From positions 1-32,180 of the forward strand of contig JAITAH010000181.1 of assembly GCA_031284225.1 (NCBI GenBank): a DNA stretch of 32,180 nt, written 5' to 3'. Below, piece after piece: positions 6,670 to 17,300 of the stretch. Numbering within the stretch: position 1 is the stretch's first letter; every line of letters begins with the position of its first letter. This stretch comes from Dysgonamonadaceae bacterium. Its GTDB lineage: Bacteria; Bacteroidota; Bacteroidia; Bacteroidales; Azobacteroidaceae. The notes beneath the pieces were generated by a model. The model did no database searches. It was not told where the DNA came from and worked only from the letters and a program-made list of their open reading frames with translations. The translations under genes and the position numbers were made by a program.

Positions 6670-8129
6670 TCAAAGCCGTCTTTGGAGTCTTTTATTTCGA
6701 AGCCCAGCGCCGTCAGGTCGTTGCGGATTTTATCGGAAGTTACCCAATCTTTGTTTTGTTTGGCCTGGAGGCGAAGCTGCAAAAGGATATCCACCGCTTG
6801 GGCGAAGGCGGCGTAAGAAGCGTCGTTTGCTTTGGATTCGTTTTTCAACCCCAGCAAATCGAAGAGGAACAAGTCGAACAGCGCCTTTAACCCGGCTAAT
6901 TGTTCGGCCGACAAAGAAAGGCTACCGGCCGCCGCCGAATGAACGATGCGGGCGACTTCGAACAGATGAGCGATGACGATGGGCGTATTCAAATCGTCGT
7001 TCATCGCATCGTAACATTTTTGTTTCAATCCGGCGATGGAGAGGGAGGCTTCTTCCGTTGAGGCGTCGATGCGGCCGAGAACGTCGTATGCTTCCAGCAA
7101 GCGGCTGAGGCCTTTCTCAGAGGCTTGTAAGGCTTCGTTGCTAAAATCGACCGTACTTCGGTAATGCGCTTGCAGGATAAAGAAGCGAATCGTCATCGGC
7201 GAATACGCTTGCGTCAACAGGCGATGGCGGCCGGTAAAAAATTCTTCCAGATTGATAAAATTGCCCAGCGATTTGCCCATTTTTTGTCCGTTAACGGTAA
7301 TCATATTGTTGTGCATCCAGTAGCGTACAGCTTCGTGGCCGGTAGAAGCGACGCTTTGAGCGATTTCACATTCGTGATGCGGGAAAATCAAATCCATGCC
7401 GCCGCCGTGAATGTCGAACGTTTCGCCCAGATATTTTTTGCTCATGGCCGTACATTCGAGGTGCCAACCCGGAAAACCGTTACTCCACGGACTGGGCCAG
7501 CGCATGATATGTTCCGGCGAGGCTTTTTTCCATAAAGCAAAATCTACGGATTGGCGTTTTTCGGCTTGTCCGTCTAATTCGCGGGTCGCATTCAACATAT
7601 CCTCCACGTTGCGGCCGGACAGAACGCCGTAGCGATAGCTTTGGTTGTATTTTTCCACATCGAAATACACCGATCCTTCGCTCTCGTAAGCATAGCCTTT
7701 TTCCAGAATCTCATTTACCAGCTGGATTTGTTCGATGACGTGACCGCTGGCATGCGGTTCGATGCTGGGCGGCAAAACATTAAGGGCTTCCATCGCCTTT
7801 TGGTAGCGATTGAGGTAATATTGCGCGACTTCCATTGGTTCCAAATTGTCCAGACGCGCTTTTTTAGCGATTTTATCCTCTCCCGAATCGGCGTCGTTGA
7901 CCAAATGTCCCACATCGGTGATGTTCCGCACATAACGCACCTTATAACCGATGTGGCTGAGATAGCGGAACAAAATATCAAAAGTAATTGCCGGCCGGGC
8001 ATGACCCAGGTGCGGGTCGCCGTAAACCGTAGGGCCGCAAACGTATAATCCCACCCGCCCCGGATGCAGAGGGACGAAAGTTTCTTTTTTCCGGCTCAGG
8101 GTATTGTAAACAGTCAGTGGATTGTCCAT
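6651..8129 (-). CDS. cysS: Cysteinyl-tRNA synthetase
   Basis: The 492-residue class I aminoacyl-tRNA synthetase charges tRNA-Cys. Seen: [14 protein letters not shown] at the N-terminus, [16 protein letters not shown] with zinc-ligand Cys31 and the HIGH-type motif HLGH (40-43), zinc-site segments [10 protein letters not shown] and [10 protein letters not shown], and the KMSKS-type loop KMGKS (283-287). I chose the ATG at 8129, which gives the usual MDNPL-type start. The frame is open to 8252, but the extra 41 residues are non-conserved and cover the probable promoter. The C-terminal [16 protein letters not shown] matches the family ending. It is the first gene of the minus-strand block with the thioesterase and mnmD. 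Confidence 0.95.
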   Translation of the reverse strand: MDNPLTVYNTLSRKKETFVPLHPGRVGLYVCGPTVYGDPHLGHARPAITFDILFRYLSHIGYKVRYVRNITDVGHLVNDADSGEDKIAKKARLDNLEPMEVAQYYLNRYQKAMEALNVLPPSIEPHASGHVIEQIQLVNEILEKGYAYESEGSVYFDVEKYNQSYRYGVLSGRNVEDMLNATRELDGQAEKRQSVDFALWKKASPEHIMRWPSPWSNGFPGWHLECTAMSKKYLGETFDIHGGGMDLIFPHHECEIAQSVASTGHEAVRYWMHNNMITVNGQKMGKSLGNFINLEEFFTGRHRLLTQAYSPMTIRFFILQAHYRSTVDFSNEALQASEKGLSRLLEAYDVLGRIDASTEEASLSIAGLKQKCYDAMNDDLNTPIVIAHLFEVARIVHSAAAGSLSLSAEQLAGLKALFDLFLFDLLGLKNESKANDASYAAFAQAVDILLQLRLQAKQNKDWVTSDKIRNDLTALGFEIKDSKDGFEWKLNP

Positions 8130-8156
8130 GATTCGTTTATTTGTTGAATGAAAGGG

Positions 8157-8164
8157 CAAATTTA
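8157..8164 (-). promoter_or_regulatory. Possible -7 box for cysS
   Basis: On the minus strand TAAATTTG matches the Bacteroidota -7 consensus TAnnTTTG, 28 bases upstream of the cysS ATG. No clear TTTG -33 element lies at the usual spacing, so this is tentative. Confidence 0.35.
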
Positions 8165-8341
8165 CATAAAAGTTTGCACTTATACACAGACCCATAATTT
8201 TTCTTGCAAAAAAACAGAAGAAAGTTAGCCGAAAATCCTCAATTATACGCAAACGGATAAAACAGAAAAGCGCAAGGCGCGCGGTACGCTTAGTTTAATA
8301 TTAATTATGCAATTATCGTTTTTTTTATCAAATATATTTTC

Positions 8342-8349
8342 TACTTTTG
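8342..8349 (+). promoter_or_regulatory. Possible -7 box for the metal-efflux operon
   Basis: TACTTTTG matches TAnnTTTG exactly and lies 24 bases before the ATG at 8373. A T-run at 8319-8327 sits roughly where the -33 element should be, without a clean TTTG. It precedes the first gene of the plus-strand efflux cluster. No operator-like palindrome was recognised nearby. Confidence 0.45.
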
Positions 8350-8372
8350 CCGCCGGTTTTCGATCGAAAGGA

Positions 8373-8783
8373 ATGAAAAAAACAATATTTATATTCTTTT
8401 TATGGCTTGCCAATATCACTTTATTGGCACATGCGGCTATTCCTCATCACCACCACCTTTCGGAGCCGACGGCCATGTGTACCGCCCAGCACGAACATCC
8501 GGACGCAACGCATCCCGACGGCGAAACCAAAGGAAATGTCAGTTTCGAAGCTTGTTTGATAAGCCATATCTACACCAAAGCGGACAATAATAAACCGGAC
8601 ATCCAATCGCCGGACGCTCGGTTTCAGCCGGCGATTTGCCTGCTGTTCCTGTGTCCCGACTGTTCCATCGACCAAATCAGCGTTTCGAGCAGGCGGCGAT
8701 TCCTGCCCAAACCTTATTTACCGTTTTCTTCTACCGAATTTATCGCCCAATCCGCCGGATTACGGGCGCCTCCGGTTTGCTGA
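8373..8783 (+). CDS. Small exported His/Cys-rich protein preceding the metal-efflux genes
   Basis: The 136-residue product has a signal peptide (MKKTIFIFFLWLANITLLAHA) followed directly by four histidines (25-28). More potential metal ligands follow in CTAQHEHPDATH and CLLFLCPDC, and the last residue is Cys. I chose the ATG at 8373 because AAAGGA precedes it and the signal peptide starts there; an in-frame ATG at 8307 would place the likely promoter inside the gene. It resembles the small His-containing proteins often found just before cusBAC-type genes in Bacteroidota. A periplasmic metal-binding or sensing role is inferred from residues and position, not established. Confidence 0.7.
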   Translation: MKKTIFIFFLWLANITLLAHAAIPHHHHLSEPTAMCTAQHEHPDATHPDGETKGNVSFEACLISHIYTKADNNKPDIQSPDARFQPAICLLFLCPDCSIDQISVSSRRRFLPKPYLPFSSTEFIAQSAGLRAPPVC

Positions 8784-8882
8784 GGATTAATTATCCTATT
8801 TACGTATTTTTTAGCGAATTATGGATTTATATCCGTAAGAACGCTCGTTTATTTATTTTTTTATAATTAATAATCAGCAAAA

Positions 8883-10031
8883 ATGAAATTAAAAACATAT
8901 CTATTATACCCTGTAATGGGCGTCGTTCTGCTGGGATGCGCCCACAGCCATACGCAAAAAGACGAACAACATGAAGCGGCCGAACTCGAAAACGGCGACG
9001 CCACTATATTTACCCGCAAACAACAGGAAAAAGTAAATTTTGCCGTCGAGCAAATCCTCCCGCAAGCGTTCGGGCCGGTTATCCGCACCGTCGCACAAAT
9101 TCAACCGGCGCCAAGCGACGAGCGGATCATTACCGCTAAAACGGCAGGCAACGTGCTTTTCCTCAACGACCTTGCGGTGGAAGGAAAAGCTGTCGGCGCC
9201 GGACAAACTTTATTCGTTATCGACGGCAGCGGCGCGGCCGATAATAATCTTTCTATTCGCTACGCGGAAGCCGAAAGCGAATACCGGCGGGCAAAAGCCG
9301 AATTTGAACGCAAACAGGCGCTGGTCGAAAACAATATCGTCTCCCAAAGCGAATGGATGAAAAGCCGGACGGATTTGGCTAACGCCGAAGCCGTATTCAA
9401 TCACCTGAAACGGAATTTTCCCACCGGAAAGCAAGCCGTCAGCTCGCCCAGCAACGGATTTATCGCACGCGTACTGGTGCGCAACGGACAATATGCCGAA
9501 GCGGGACAACCGATACTCGTCGTTTCAAAAAACCGCGACCTGTATCTCAAAGCGGAATTGCAAACCAAATATTTCGACGCTCTGAGCAGCGTCCGGTCGG
9601 CCAATATCCGCATAGCGGACAGCGACCGCGCTTACACGCTCGACGAACTGAACGGGAAAATGGTTTCTTACGGCCAATCGACCGATATGAATCATCCGTT
9701 AATTCCGGTCGTATTCCGGGTGAATCGCCAGGCGGGACTGTTGCCCGGCCGGTTTGTCGAATTGTTCATTCAAACCCAAACCGACGCACAGGCGCTCGCC
9801 GTTCCCAACGAAGCCCTTGTGGAAGAAATGGGCAACTATTTTGTTTACGTGCAACTATCGCCCGAACGCTTCGAGAAACGGGCGATTGAAAAAGGCGCTA
9901 CCGACGGACTGCGCACCGAAATCAGGAAAGGCGTAACTAACGGAGAAACTGTCGTCAGCCGAGGCGCCATATTCATTAAACTCGCACAGGCCGCCGGAAC
10001 GACCGATGTTCATTCCGGACACGTGCATTAA
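8883..10031 (+). CDS. RND efflux periplasmic adaptor (membrane fusion protein, CusB/CzcB type)
   Basis: The 382-residue protein has a lipoprotein signal with lipobox LLGC (Cys19), then a His-rich segment (HSHTQKDEQHE). The MFP/HlyD body follows: a barrel-sandwich half (TAKTAGNVLFLNDLAVEGKAVGAGQTLFVID), a coiled-coil hairpin (YAEAESEYRRAKAEFERKQALVENNIVSQSEW), the second lipoyl half (SSPSNGFIARVLVRNGQYAEAGQPILVV), and a C-terminal membrane-proximal domain ending HSGHVH. It bridges the RND pump to the outer-membrane channel. The terminal His motifs suggest metal handling. It starts 99 bases after the His/Cys-rich gene and 12 bases before the pump gene, in one operon. Confidence 0.9.
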   Translation: MKLKTYLLYPVMGVVLLGCAHSHTQKDEQHEAAELENGDATIFTRKQQEKVNFAVEQILPQAFGPVIRTVAQIQPAPSDERIITAKTAGNVLFLNDLAVEGKAVGAGQTLFVIDGSGAADNNLSIRYAEAESEYRRAKAEFERKQALVENNIVSQSEWMKSRTDLANAEAVFNHLKRNFPTGKQAVSSPSNGFIARVLVRNGQYAEAGQPILVVSKNRDLYLKAELQTKYFDALSSVRSANIRIADSDRAYTLDELNGKMVSYGQSTDMNHPLIPVVFRVNRQAGLLPGRFVELFIQTQTDAQALAVPNEALVEEMGNYFVYVQLSPERFEKRAIEKGATDGLRTEIRKGVTNGETVVSRGAIFIKLAQAAGTTDVHSGHVH

Positions 10032-10043
10032 TTCTCCGAAGTT

Positions 10044-13000
10044 ATGCTGAACAAAATCATACAATTCTCTCTTAAGAACAGACTTTTTATCTTTCTGGGA
10101 GCGGCGTTACTGATCGCCGGCGGTATTTACACTGCCGATAAAATGGATGTGGATGTGTTTCCCGATCTTACGGCTCCAACGGTTGTTGTAATGACCGACG
10201 CCCACGGCTTATCGTCCGAAGAAACGGAACGCTTAGTAACTTTCCCCATCGAAACGGCCGTAAACGGCGCTACCGACGTGCGCCGCGTGCGCTCGGCGTC
10301 GATGCAGGGCTATTCGTTCGTATGGGTAGAATTTAACTGGGGCGCAGATATCTTCAAAGCCCGGCAAATCGTTAGCGAAAAAATGCAGACGCTCGGCGGC
10401 AGCTTACCCGAAGCGATTGTACCGACGCTGGCGCCGCAATCGAGCATCATGGGCGAAATCCTGTTTATCGGGCTTCAGTCCGATTCGACTTCGCTCATGG
10501 ATTTGCGCACGCTGGCCGAATGGGTGGTCAAACCCGCTATCCTGGCAACGGGCGGCGTATCGCAAGTAACCGTGATTGGCGGCGACAGCAAGCAATATCA
10601 ACTGCTGGCCGACCCGCAACGCATGGACGTTTACGGAATTACGATGGACGATCTGGCGCAAACCGGCCGCACGTTCAGCGATAATTCGACGGGCGGCGTT
10701 ATCCGCGATTACGGCAACGAATACGCCCTGCGCGGCATTGCCCGCACTAACGACCTGGAACAGTTGGGCGCTACGCTGATTAAATCCGTGAACGGCCGGC
10801 CGGTACGGGTAGCCGATGTGGCGGAAGTGAGCATCGGCAGCGCCGTTCCGATGGGATACGCTTCGCAAAACGCGCAACCGGCGGTGATCTTATCTATATC
10901 CAAACAGCCCAATATCAATACGCTTCAGGTAACGAAGAAGATCGAACAGAATCTGGCGGAACTGCAATCGACATTACCCGCCGGCGTCCGGTTGGATTCG
11001 CGCATTTTCCGGCAAGCCGATTTTATCGAAGCGTCGGTTCGCAACGTCGGCAGCGCGCTGATAGAAGGGGCGCTGTTCGTTATACTCATTCTCTTCCTCT
11101 TTCTGGCCAGTTTCCGCACGACCGTTATTTCCGTGATTGCCATTCCGCTTTCGCTATTGGGAACGGTCATTATCCTGCGCCTCCTGGGAATGAATATCAA
11201 TACAATGACGCTCGGCGGCATGTGTATCGCCATCGGTTCGCTGGTGGACGACGCTATTATCGACGTTGAAAACGTCTATAAACGCCTGCGGCAAAACCAT
11301 CGCCAACCGGAAAACAAGCGGCGATCGGCGTTCAACGTCGTATTCGACGCCTCAAGCGAAATCCGCGCATCGATCCTGAATGCGACTTTTATTATTATCG
11401 TCGCTTTTATTCCGCTGTTTTTTCTTTCGGGCATGGAAGGCCGGATGCTTCAACCGCTGGGGGTTGCGTATATCGTTTCGCTGTTTATGTCTCTGATTGT
11501 GGCGATGACTCTGACGCCGCTGCTATGCAAGCTCATGCTCTCCGGGGAAAAGTATCTGGACAAAAAGGATAAAGACAGCTGGCTGACCGGCAAACTGACC
11601 GCCGTTTACGAAACTTCCCTCGCCTGGGCGCTTCGGAACAAGAAAAAAGTGTTCTATCCCACGCTGGGCGTTTTTCTCGTTTCGGTAATTTTATTTTTCA
11701 CGATGGGGCAAAGTTTCCTTCCCGATTTCAACGAAGGCTCGCTGGTGATTTCGGCCGTTACCCAGCCGGGCGTATCCATCGAAGAAAACAACCGGTTGGG
11801 CAATTGGATGGAAACCGAATTGCTGAAAATTCCCGAAGTAACCGGCACGGCGCGGCGAACCGGACGCGGCGAACTGGACGAACATTCGCAAGCGCCCAAC
11901 AGTTCGGAAATAGAAGTACAATTCCGATTGGGGAAAACAAGCCGCGCCGATCTGATGGCCGCCGTCCGCGAAACGCTGGCTGATATTCCCGGCGTAGTCG
12001 CTACCGTCGGGCAGCCGCTCGGTCATCGCATCGACCATATCCTGTCCGGTACGCGGGCGAACATTGCTATCAAATTATTTGGAACCGATTTGAGTACGCT
12101 GTTCAGGATGGGCAATCAAATCAAATCGTCCATTCAAGGCGTTGAGGGCTTGGCAGACGTCAGCGTGGAACAGCAAACCGAAACTCCTCAGTTGCAAATC
12201 CGCGCCAACCGGGAACGGCTGGCTCAATACGGCATTACGATCGAAGCCTTCAACCGCTTCGTCGAATGGGCGTTTGCCGGCGAAAAATTAGCCGATATTT
12301 ACGAAGGGCAACGCAGTTTCGATCTCATACTGCGTCTGAACAAGAACTATACGGGCGGTATCGACGCGGTGAAATCGGCTTTGATTACGACCGGCTCCGG
12401 ACGCAAAATTCCTTTGGACGAAGTCGCCGACGTGGTTTCCGCAGGCGGCCCGAACGCTATTTCCCGCGAAAACGTACAGCGGAAAATCGTCGTATCGGCC
12501 AATGTGGCGGGACGCGACTTAAAAAGCGTCATGAAAGACGTTAAGACGAACATCGGCCAAAACATTTCCTTGCCCGAAGGCTACCGCATCGAATACGGCG
12601 GACAATTCGAGAGCGCCGAAAACGCCTCGCGCACCCTGCTGATTACTTCGGCGCTGGCTTTGGGCGTGATTTTCTTTCTACTTTACGGCGAGTTCAAAAA
12701 CTTGACGCTTTCGGCCATTGTGTTGCTCAATCTGCCGTTGGCGTTGATTGGCGGCGTGTTCGCCGTGTTCTTCACGTCCGGCATTGTCAGTATTCCGTCT
12801 ATTATCGGATTTATTACGCTTTTCGGCATCGCTACGCGCAATGGTATTTTGCTGATTTCGAAATACCAACGCTTACGACAACGCGAGACGCCTTTGCGCG
12901 AAACGGTATTGTACGGCTCCATCGACCGCTTAAACCCAATATTGATGACTGCGCTGACGGCCGCCCTGGCGCTCATTCCGCTCGTGCTGCAAGGCGACAA

Positions 13001-13145
13001 ACCGGGCAACGAAATACAAAGCCCGATGGCGGTTGTGGTTCTGGGCGGACTGCTTACGTCCACCCTGTTAAATATTTTTATTGTTCCGATCGTATATGAA
13101 TGGATTCAAAAAAGAAAACAAAAACATGAAGAAATTAATCATTAG
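10044..13145 (+). CDS. Heavy-metal RND efflux pump, CusA/CzcA family
   Basis: The 1033-residue inner-membrane proton/metal antiporter is of normal HME-RND length. Seen: the N-terminal span FLGAALLIAGGIYT followed by DVFPDLTAPTVVVMTDAHGLSSEE, the TM4 motif GSLVDDAIIDVENV with acidic residues D402/D403 (proton relay), and a C-terminal RND half with ITLFGIATRNGILLISKY and LNPILMTALTAALALIPL. The Met-containing segment before PGxS seen in the Cu/Ag pump CusA is replaced by SAVTQPGVS, so a Cus-type methionine relay is not evident. The substrate (Co/Zn/Cd/Ni versus Cu/Ag) cannot be assigned. It overlaps the start of the TolC-like gene by 20 bases. Confidence 0.93.
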   Translation: MLNKIIQFSLKNRLFIFLGAALLIAGGIYTADKMDVDVFPDLTAPTVVVMTDAHGLSSEETERLVTFPIETAVNGATDVRRVRSASMQGYSFVWVEFNWGADIFKARQIVSEKMQTLGGSLPEAIVPTLAPQSSIMGEILFIGLQSDSTSLMDLRTLAEWVVKPAILATGGVSQVTVIGGDSKQYQLLADPQRMDVYGITMDDLAQTGRTFSDNSTGGVIRDYGNEYALRGIARTNDLEQLGATLIKSVNGRPVRVADVAEVSIGSAVPMGYASQNAQPAVILSISKQPNINTLQVTKKIEQNLAELQSTLPAGVRLDSRIFRQADFIEASVRNVGSALIEGALFVILILFLFLASFRTTVISVIAIPLSLLGTVIILRLLGMNINTMTLGGMCIAIGSLVDDAIIDVENVYKRLRQNHRQPENKRRSAFNVVFDASSEIRASILNATFIIIVAFIPLFFLSGMEGRMLQPLGVAYIVSLFMSLIVAMTLTPLLCKLMLSGEKYLDKKDKDSWLTGKLTAVYETSLAWALRNKKKVFYPTLGVFLVSVILFFTMGQSFLPDFNEGSLVISAVTQPGVSIEENNRLGNWMETELLKIPEVTGTARRTGRGELDEHSQAPNSSEIEVQFRLGKTSRADLMAAVRETLADIPGVVATVGQPLGHRIDHILSGTRANIAIKLFGTDLSTLFRMGNQIKSSIQGVEGLADVSVEQQTETPQLQIRANRERLAQYGITIEAFNRFVEWAFAGEKLADIYEGQRSFDLILRLNKNYTGGIDAVKSALITTGSGRKIPLDEVADVVSAGGPNAISRENVQRKIVVSANVAGRDLKSVMKDVKTNIGQNISLPEGYRIEYGGQFESAENASRTLLITSALALGVIFFLLYGEFKNLTLSAIVLLNLPLALIGGVFAVFFTSGIVSIPSIIGFITLFGIATRNGILLISKYQRLRQRETPLRETVLYGSIDRLNPILMTALTAALALIPLVLQGDKPGNEIQSPMAVVVLGGLLTSTLLNIFIVPIVYEWIQKRKQKHEEINH

Positions 13146-14304
13146 TCTGTCGCTGCTGGCCGCCGTTTGGCCGGCGACGGCGCAAAACGGATACGACGCC
13201 GTTTTACGGCAAATAGAAGCCAACAGTATTGCGCTCATCGCCTTGCGCGAACAGATCGACGCGCAGAAACTGACCAACCGCACGGGGATTTACCCGACGA
13301 ACCCCGAAGTGGAAGCGAGTTACCTGTGGGGCGCTCCCCACGGGATCGGCAACCGCGTCGATCTGTCCGTCCGCCAGTCGTTCGATTTTCCTGCGGCTTA
13401 CGGATACCGCAACCAAATTGCCGGTTTGCAGAATGCGAATGCCGAACGGTTCTATCAATCCGAACGAATCAAAATACTGCTTTCCGTCCAACAGACCTGC
13501 GTCAATCTGATTTATTACAACGCTTTAGACAAGCTATACGCGCAACGGCTGCAAAACGCCGAAACCCTTGCCGCCGCCTACCAAGCCCGGCTGGAAAAAG
13601 GCGACGCCAACCGGCTGGAATACAACAAGGCGCAATGGAATTTGACCGCCGTGCAAACCGAAAAAACCCGCATCGAGGCCGAACAAACCGCCCTGCTGCT
13701 GGAACTTCGGCAAATGAACGGCGGCCGAGCTATCGTTCTTACGGACACGGTTTATCCGGTTCAAAGCCTGCCGGACGATTTTGCGGATTGGTACGCCGGC
13801 GTCGAAACCCGGCATCCGGCCCTGCAATACGCCGGCGGACAAATCGAAATCGGACGGCAGCAGGTAAAACTGAACCGCGCTCTGGGCTTGCCGGGATTCT
13901 CGGCCGGTTACATGAGCGAAAAGGTGGCTGGCGAACAGTTTCAGGGCATTACGCTCGGCATTTCTATCCCCCTGTGGGAAAACAAAAACCGCGTGAAACA
14001 GGCCAAAGCGCAAGTACGGGCGGCTGAATCGGCGCTCAACGATAACAAAAAACAGGTTTTCAACCATTTGCAAAACCTGTACCTGAAAGCCGCCGCCCGG
14101 CGGGAAAACGCGCAGAAACTCCGCGCTTCGCTCTCGGAAAACAACAACGAGCCGCTGCTGAAAAAAGCGCTGGACAGCGGCGAAATCTCGCTGTTGAGTT
14201 ACCTGACGGAAATCGAATATTATTACGACGCTTTCAACAAGATGCTGGAGGCCGAGCGTGATTACGAGCAGGCAAGAGCGGAACTGTCGGCCATTGAGTT
14301 GTAA
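13126..14304 (+). CDS. TolC-family outer-membrane efflux channel (CusC/CzcC type)
   Basis: The 392-residue protein has a signal peptide (MKKLIISLSLLAAVWPATAQ) and the two-repeat, coiled-coil layout of outer-membrane efflux proteins: LIALREQIDAQKL, YQARLEKGDANRLEYNKAQWNL, LGISIPLWENKNRVKQAKAQV and KALDSGEISLLSYLTEIEYYYDAF. I chose the ATG at 13126 because it begins the signal peptide; a TTG in frame at 13081 would extend into the pump gene without conserved sequence. It completes the adaptor-pump-channel trio that exports metal ions across both membranes. The hairpin at 14326-14350 follows. Confidence 0.9.
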   Translation: MKKLIISLSLLAAVWPATAQNGYDAVLRQIEANSIALIALREQIDAQKLTNRTGIYPTNPEVEASYLWGAPHGIGNRVDLSVRQSFDFPAAYGYRNQIAGLQNANAERFYQSERIKILLSVQQTCVNLIYYNALDKLYAQRLQNAETLAAAYQARLEKGDANRLEYNKAQWNLTAVQTEKTRIEAEQTALLLELRQMNGGRAIVLTDTVYPVQSLPDDFADWYAGVETRHPALQYAGGQIEIGRQQVKLNRALGLPGFSAGYMSEKVAGEQFQGITLGISIPLWENKNRVKQAKAQVRAAESALNDNKKQVFNHLQNLYLKAAARRENAQKLRASLSENNNEPLLKKALDSGEISLLSYLTEIEYYYDAFNKMLEAERDYEQARAELSAIEL

Positions 14305-14325
14305 GGAGGTTTTATTAGACAACTT

Positions 14326-14350
14326 CGCCGGGCGCCGCACAAGCCCGGCG
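14326..14350. terminator. Hairpin between the convergent efflux operon and PUL
   Basis: CGCCGGGC (14326-14333) and GCCCGGCG (14343-14350) form an 8-bp, all-GC stem with a 9-base loop, in the 61-base gap between the TolC-like stop and the GH28 stop. Only short T-runs follow on either strand, so it is probably a bidirectional but imperfect terminator. Confidence 0.6.
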
Positions 14351-14365
14351 GGGTTTATGAGCAAA

Positions 14366-17300
14366 TTATTGCATAATATCCAAATCACTATTCATAATTC
14401 GGAAATTATCCGTATAACGAACGATACCGGCATTTTTTGCCCGTATATTCAAACCGGTCATTTCGATGTTCCGGATTACGGAATCTTCTGTTCCGATGCA
14501 GTTGACGAAAACGTCGGCACTTTCCGACCGGATATCCGACAGATAGATATCCCGAAAATGCGGCAAGCCTTGTTCCTTGCTCACCGGTTGCAAGAGAGTT
14601 TTCCAGTGCAAGGGCAAGGTTTTGTTTTTATAGCCGGCCGGCAGCTCCGAATAGCTGTAAGAAGGGTTCCAATTCATGTCGCAGTTGAAAACGAATTTCA
14701 CACTGTCGGCTTGTACGTTGTTCATGTAAATATGTTCAACGACGCCTCCCCGTGTCATCGCCGATTTGATGCGCAGAACGGCGGACGTTCCCAAGGCGCG
14801 GCTTTCAGTGCAATAAACATAGCGGATATCTCCGGAAGTTTCGCTTCCGCAAGTGATTAATCCCGCTCCCTGACGGGCGATGCAATTCCGGATAAATACG
14901 TATTCGGTGGGTCGTTTGACCCGTAACCCGTCGGCGTCTCGTCCTGCTTTGAGGCAAATATTATCGTCGTTGCAATCAATATCGCAGTTTTCAACCAGAA
15001 TATGGTGCGAGGAATCGACGTCAATTCCATCGGTGCTTGGACCTCGTTCGTCCGTATTGTTCCGAATGGTAACGCCATTCACCGTACAATACGAAGAATA
15101 AAGCAACTGAATTGTCCAAAAACCCGCCCTTAAAAAGGTCAAGCCGTTGATGGTAACATCTTCCGATTCCGACACCAGCAGAGAACGCACCCGTTTACAG
15201 TCGTAATCCACAACCCACCGCAAGCCCTGTTGGTCGTACTTTTTACGCATTTCCCAATAGTTGTCCCATAAATATTTTCCATCGCCATCGATAATGCCCT
15301 CGCCGGTAATGGCAACTTTTTTCCGGTTCAAGACGTTAATGATTGCCGATGGCCAGACCATTTCGATGCCGGCTACCCGTGTCGGGACGTCGGGAAAATC
15401 TTCTATACGATTAATGGCTTTCAGTGTAACTCCTTTATCTATATGCAATTCTATATTGTTTTTCAAGTAGATCGCCCCCGTTAGATAAACGCCCGGCAAA
15501 AATTCTACCCGTCCGCCGCCATGCGAAGCGCAATCGTCAATAGCGGCTTGTATGGCTTGCGTATTCACTGTAACGCCATCCCCGAAAGCGCCGTAATCAT
15601 TGACTTTGAAAAGAGCGTTCTTTTCCGGTTGACTTTGAGCGCCTACGGTTTGTGTCCATTGCGGCTGGTTTTTATCTACCCTTTTTGCTACCTTTTCCGG
15701 CAAAGCGATATGAGTATCCCGAATATCTATGTTTTGCGTATCGTCTAACACAAATCCCGGACGAAAATCGGGTTGTTCAAAATCGACTTCCAGATTTTGG
15801 AAACGGATGTTCCGGGCATGCCGGATATAAAATGCAGAAGCGGGGATTGTGCCGAACATCCAGGGTTCGGGATAGACTTTTTCGTTTTCCGGAGGCGAAA
15901 GCGCCGCATCTTCCTTACTGTAACCGCCTTTGTAATGAATCCGAATGTTGCTCAATGTTACCTCTTCAACCGCATGTCCGGGTATGCCGCTGATAATGGA
16001 AGCATAGCGCGAATCGGCGTTGAAAACGTTGATGTTATCTATGAAAATCCGACGCATTTTCCCGACCGGCGTACCTTCCGGACTGCGCATTCGGGCGCCC
16101 AGGCGCAGGAAAAACGGCGCATTAACAATATCGCGCATGGTAATATTGGATATGGTAATATCTTCCAGGCTGCCTCCATCCACCGTTTCGAGGGCTAACC
16201 CGCGGCAGCGGTCGAACACGCAGTTGGAAATGGCGATGTTTTTGAAGCCTCCGCTCGATTCGGTACCGAACTTAATCCGTCCGCAAGTAAAGCCGTGGTC
16301 GGGCGCTTGCGGCTCGTCGCGTCGATAGGAACCGTCGGCCACTGTTCCCTGGTCATAGCCGCTTACGGCGCAGTTGGTAATAGTAACATTTTCCGTGTCT
16401 TTGAAATATCCCAATCCGTAACTGGCTTTCAACACAATGGCGTCGTCCCAAGGGGAATTGACCGTACAGTTGGAAATCCGGACATTCCGGCAACAGTCGA
16501 TATCCAATCCGTCGCGGTTGGTATCAATCAGGAGGTTGTCGATGCTCATGTTTTCCACGCCGGTTGCCAGCAAGGCAAAATGTCCGCAATGCAACATTCG
16601 CAAGTCTTTCAGCGTGATGTTTTTACATTCTTTCAGACTAATGGCTTTATTGGCGACGCCCTGGAGGCGACTTTCTTCGCGGCTCAGTCCCTTTCCGTCA
16701 ATCGTTCCGGAGCCGCAAATCGTAATATCTTCTTCGTTTATCGCCCATAACAAGCTGTTTTTCCAATGACTGTGTCCGAAATCCTGAAAACGGTCGTATT
16801 CGTTCGGTTCGGCCTCGTCGTAACCTTCTGTGGCAGATGGAAAAGCCGCCGTAATCGTAGCGCCTGCATCCAACAACAAGCGGATATGGCTTTTTAATCG
16901 AATGGAATACGAGAGATAATGGCCGGCCGGCAAATAAACGGTTCCGCCCCCGTTGGATGCGGCGGTTTCGATGGCCTGATTAATCGCGTAAGAATCAATC
17001 TGTTTGCCATCGCCTTTGGCTCCGAAATTTTTTACGTCGTAATATCCATATACCTCTTTACGAGGGTTTGTCCGAAGTTCGGTTTTGTTTTTATTCTGTT
17101 TGGGGCGTGCGCCGTCGCGCTCGTATTGATCCCGCGAAGACTCTTTGCCATTAAAAAGCGCTTCCATCATCCAATAATTATAATCTGCTTTTGCATTTTG
17201 TTTGTAAAAGCAGAAATAATATTTTTTCCCGGACAGCACAGGCAGTTTGGCCGCTAATGCCGGAGCGTCGGTTTTCTTCCCCGACCGGAAAAAGGCCAGA

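Noticed and set aside
8130..8252. Extended N-terminus of CysS starting at 8252
   Set aside because: The 41 extra residues are unlike any CysS and include the likely promoter; the ATG at 8129 gives the family's normal start.
13534..14388. A 284-codon minus-strand ORF opposite the TolC-like gene
   Set aside because: It is antisense to a well-supported outer-membrane efflux protein, with no recognisable domain or signal peptide.
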